This document shows positions 27,144-27,533 of a DNA stretch of 27,533 nt, piece after piece (positions within the stretch are counted from its first letter, which is position 1; each line of letters opens with the position of its first letter). Location of the stretch: contig JAYMSP010001943.1 of assembly GCA_036897095.1 (NCBI GenBank), positions 1 through 27,533 on the forward strand, read 5' to 3'. The notes under the pieces are model-generated. The model was not told where the DNA came from and made no database searches. It saw only the letters and a list, made by a program, of their open reading frames with translations. The translations under genes and the position numbers were made by a program. The DNA comes from Plantago elongata (taxonomy: Eukaryota; Streptophyta; Magnoliopsida; Lamiales; Plantaginaceae).

Positions 27144-27533
27144 CTCACCTTCAAAGTCTTGAAATTTATGTAGCTCCGTATCTCCTGATAAATAGATAAT
27201 ACGTACTTAATTTTTTAAGGCTAATGTTAATCAAAGGATTCCCAAAGTTTTACCCCAACAGATCAAATCAACTTGACATGTAATCACATAGTCATTTGTA
27301 AAAATTATTCAATCAATCCTAAATCACAACTCCAAAGTTGAAAATTTTTAGTATTTATCCAACACTCCACACACGATTTATATTTACACTCCAAGTCTTA
27401 ACACTCACTACACGAAACATCAATGGTCACAAATCTCAGTACAAACAGGTATTAGAAATATATATACAAATTCTAGTATATATACATGTTATGCACCACA
27501 AGTCTAGTATATACAAATTCTCCAAATAGACAT
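27144..27533. other. AT-rich flank, no gene seen
   Basis: Sequence to the right of the LTR element. I find no continuation of the copia element and no recognisable gene or repeat. Confidence 0.5.

Overview
The window looks like plant nuclear DNA, most likely from a eudicot, and it is rich in transposable elements. The reasons are: genes with GT-AG introns and AT-rich introns; a plant-type cationic amino acid transporter; a plant-specific DUF1666 protein; relics of the plant organellar RNase II/R (RNR1-type) family; and Mutator-like, Ty1/copia, LTR and SINE sequences with plant-style iMet primer sites. I cannot name the species.

Left part (1-7.8 kb), mostly genic. A doubtful 3' end of a + strand reading frame lies at the left edge. 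A two-exon minus-strand gene (2568-925) encodes a 236-residue RING-CH zinc finger protein with one C-terminal membrane helix. After about 1.8 kb without genes, a four-exon plus-strand gene (5113-7762) encodes a 433-residue DUF1666 protein, probably with a 5' UTR intron that carries a tRNA-like SINE remnant.

Middle part (8.2-18.3 kb), mobile and decayed DNA. A 2.5-kb Mutator-like element (8222-10740) keeps 168-bp terminal inverted repeats and a 10-bp target duplication, but only the C-terminal, frameshifted part of its transposase. Next come two tandem pseudogene copies of an RNR1-like exoribonuclease (11763-13544 and 13986-15472). They share inactivating lesions. The second copy is split by a 193-bp SINE with a 10-bp target duplication, and the first copy preserves the empty site. 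An AT-rich stretch follows, with an (AT)16 microsatellite, an isolated promoter and first-exon-like segment (16855-16980), and a 1.05-kb long-inverted-repeat element (17277-18323).

Right part (18.7-27.5 kb). An intact, intronless 588-residue cationic amino acid transporter gene lies on the minus strand (20475-18709). Beyond it is a decayed, 3'-truncated Ty1/copia element (about 21117-23751). It abuts a minus-strand, non-autonomous LTR retrotransposon (23752-27143) that has two diverged LTRs, an iMet-type primer site and two short ORFs but no pol.

The three apparently functional genes (RING-CH ligase, DUF1666 protein, amino acid transporter) are independent eukaryotic transcription units, not an operon. 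I found no previously unknown molecular system. The strongest observations concern genome evolution: the filled/empty SINE site in the tandem pseudogenes, the catalytic-domain deletion of the MULE, an out-of-frame zinc-knuckle duplication in the copia gag, and palindrome arrays in one LTR.
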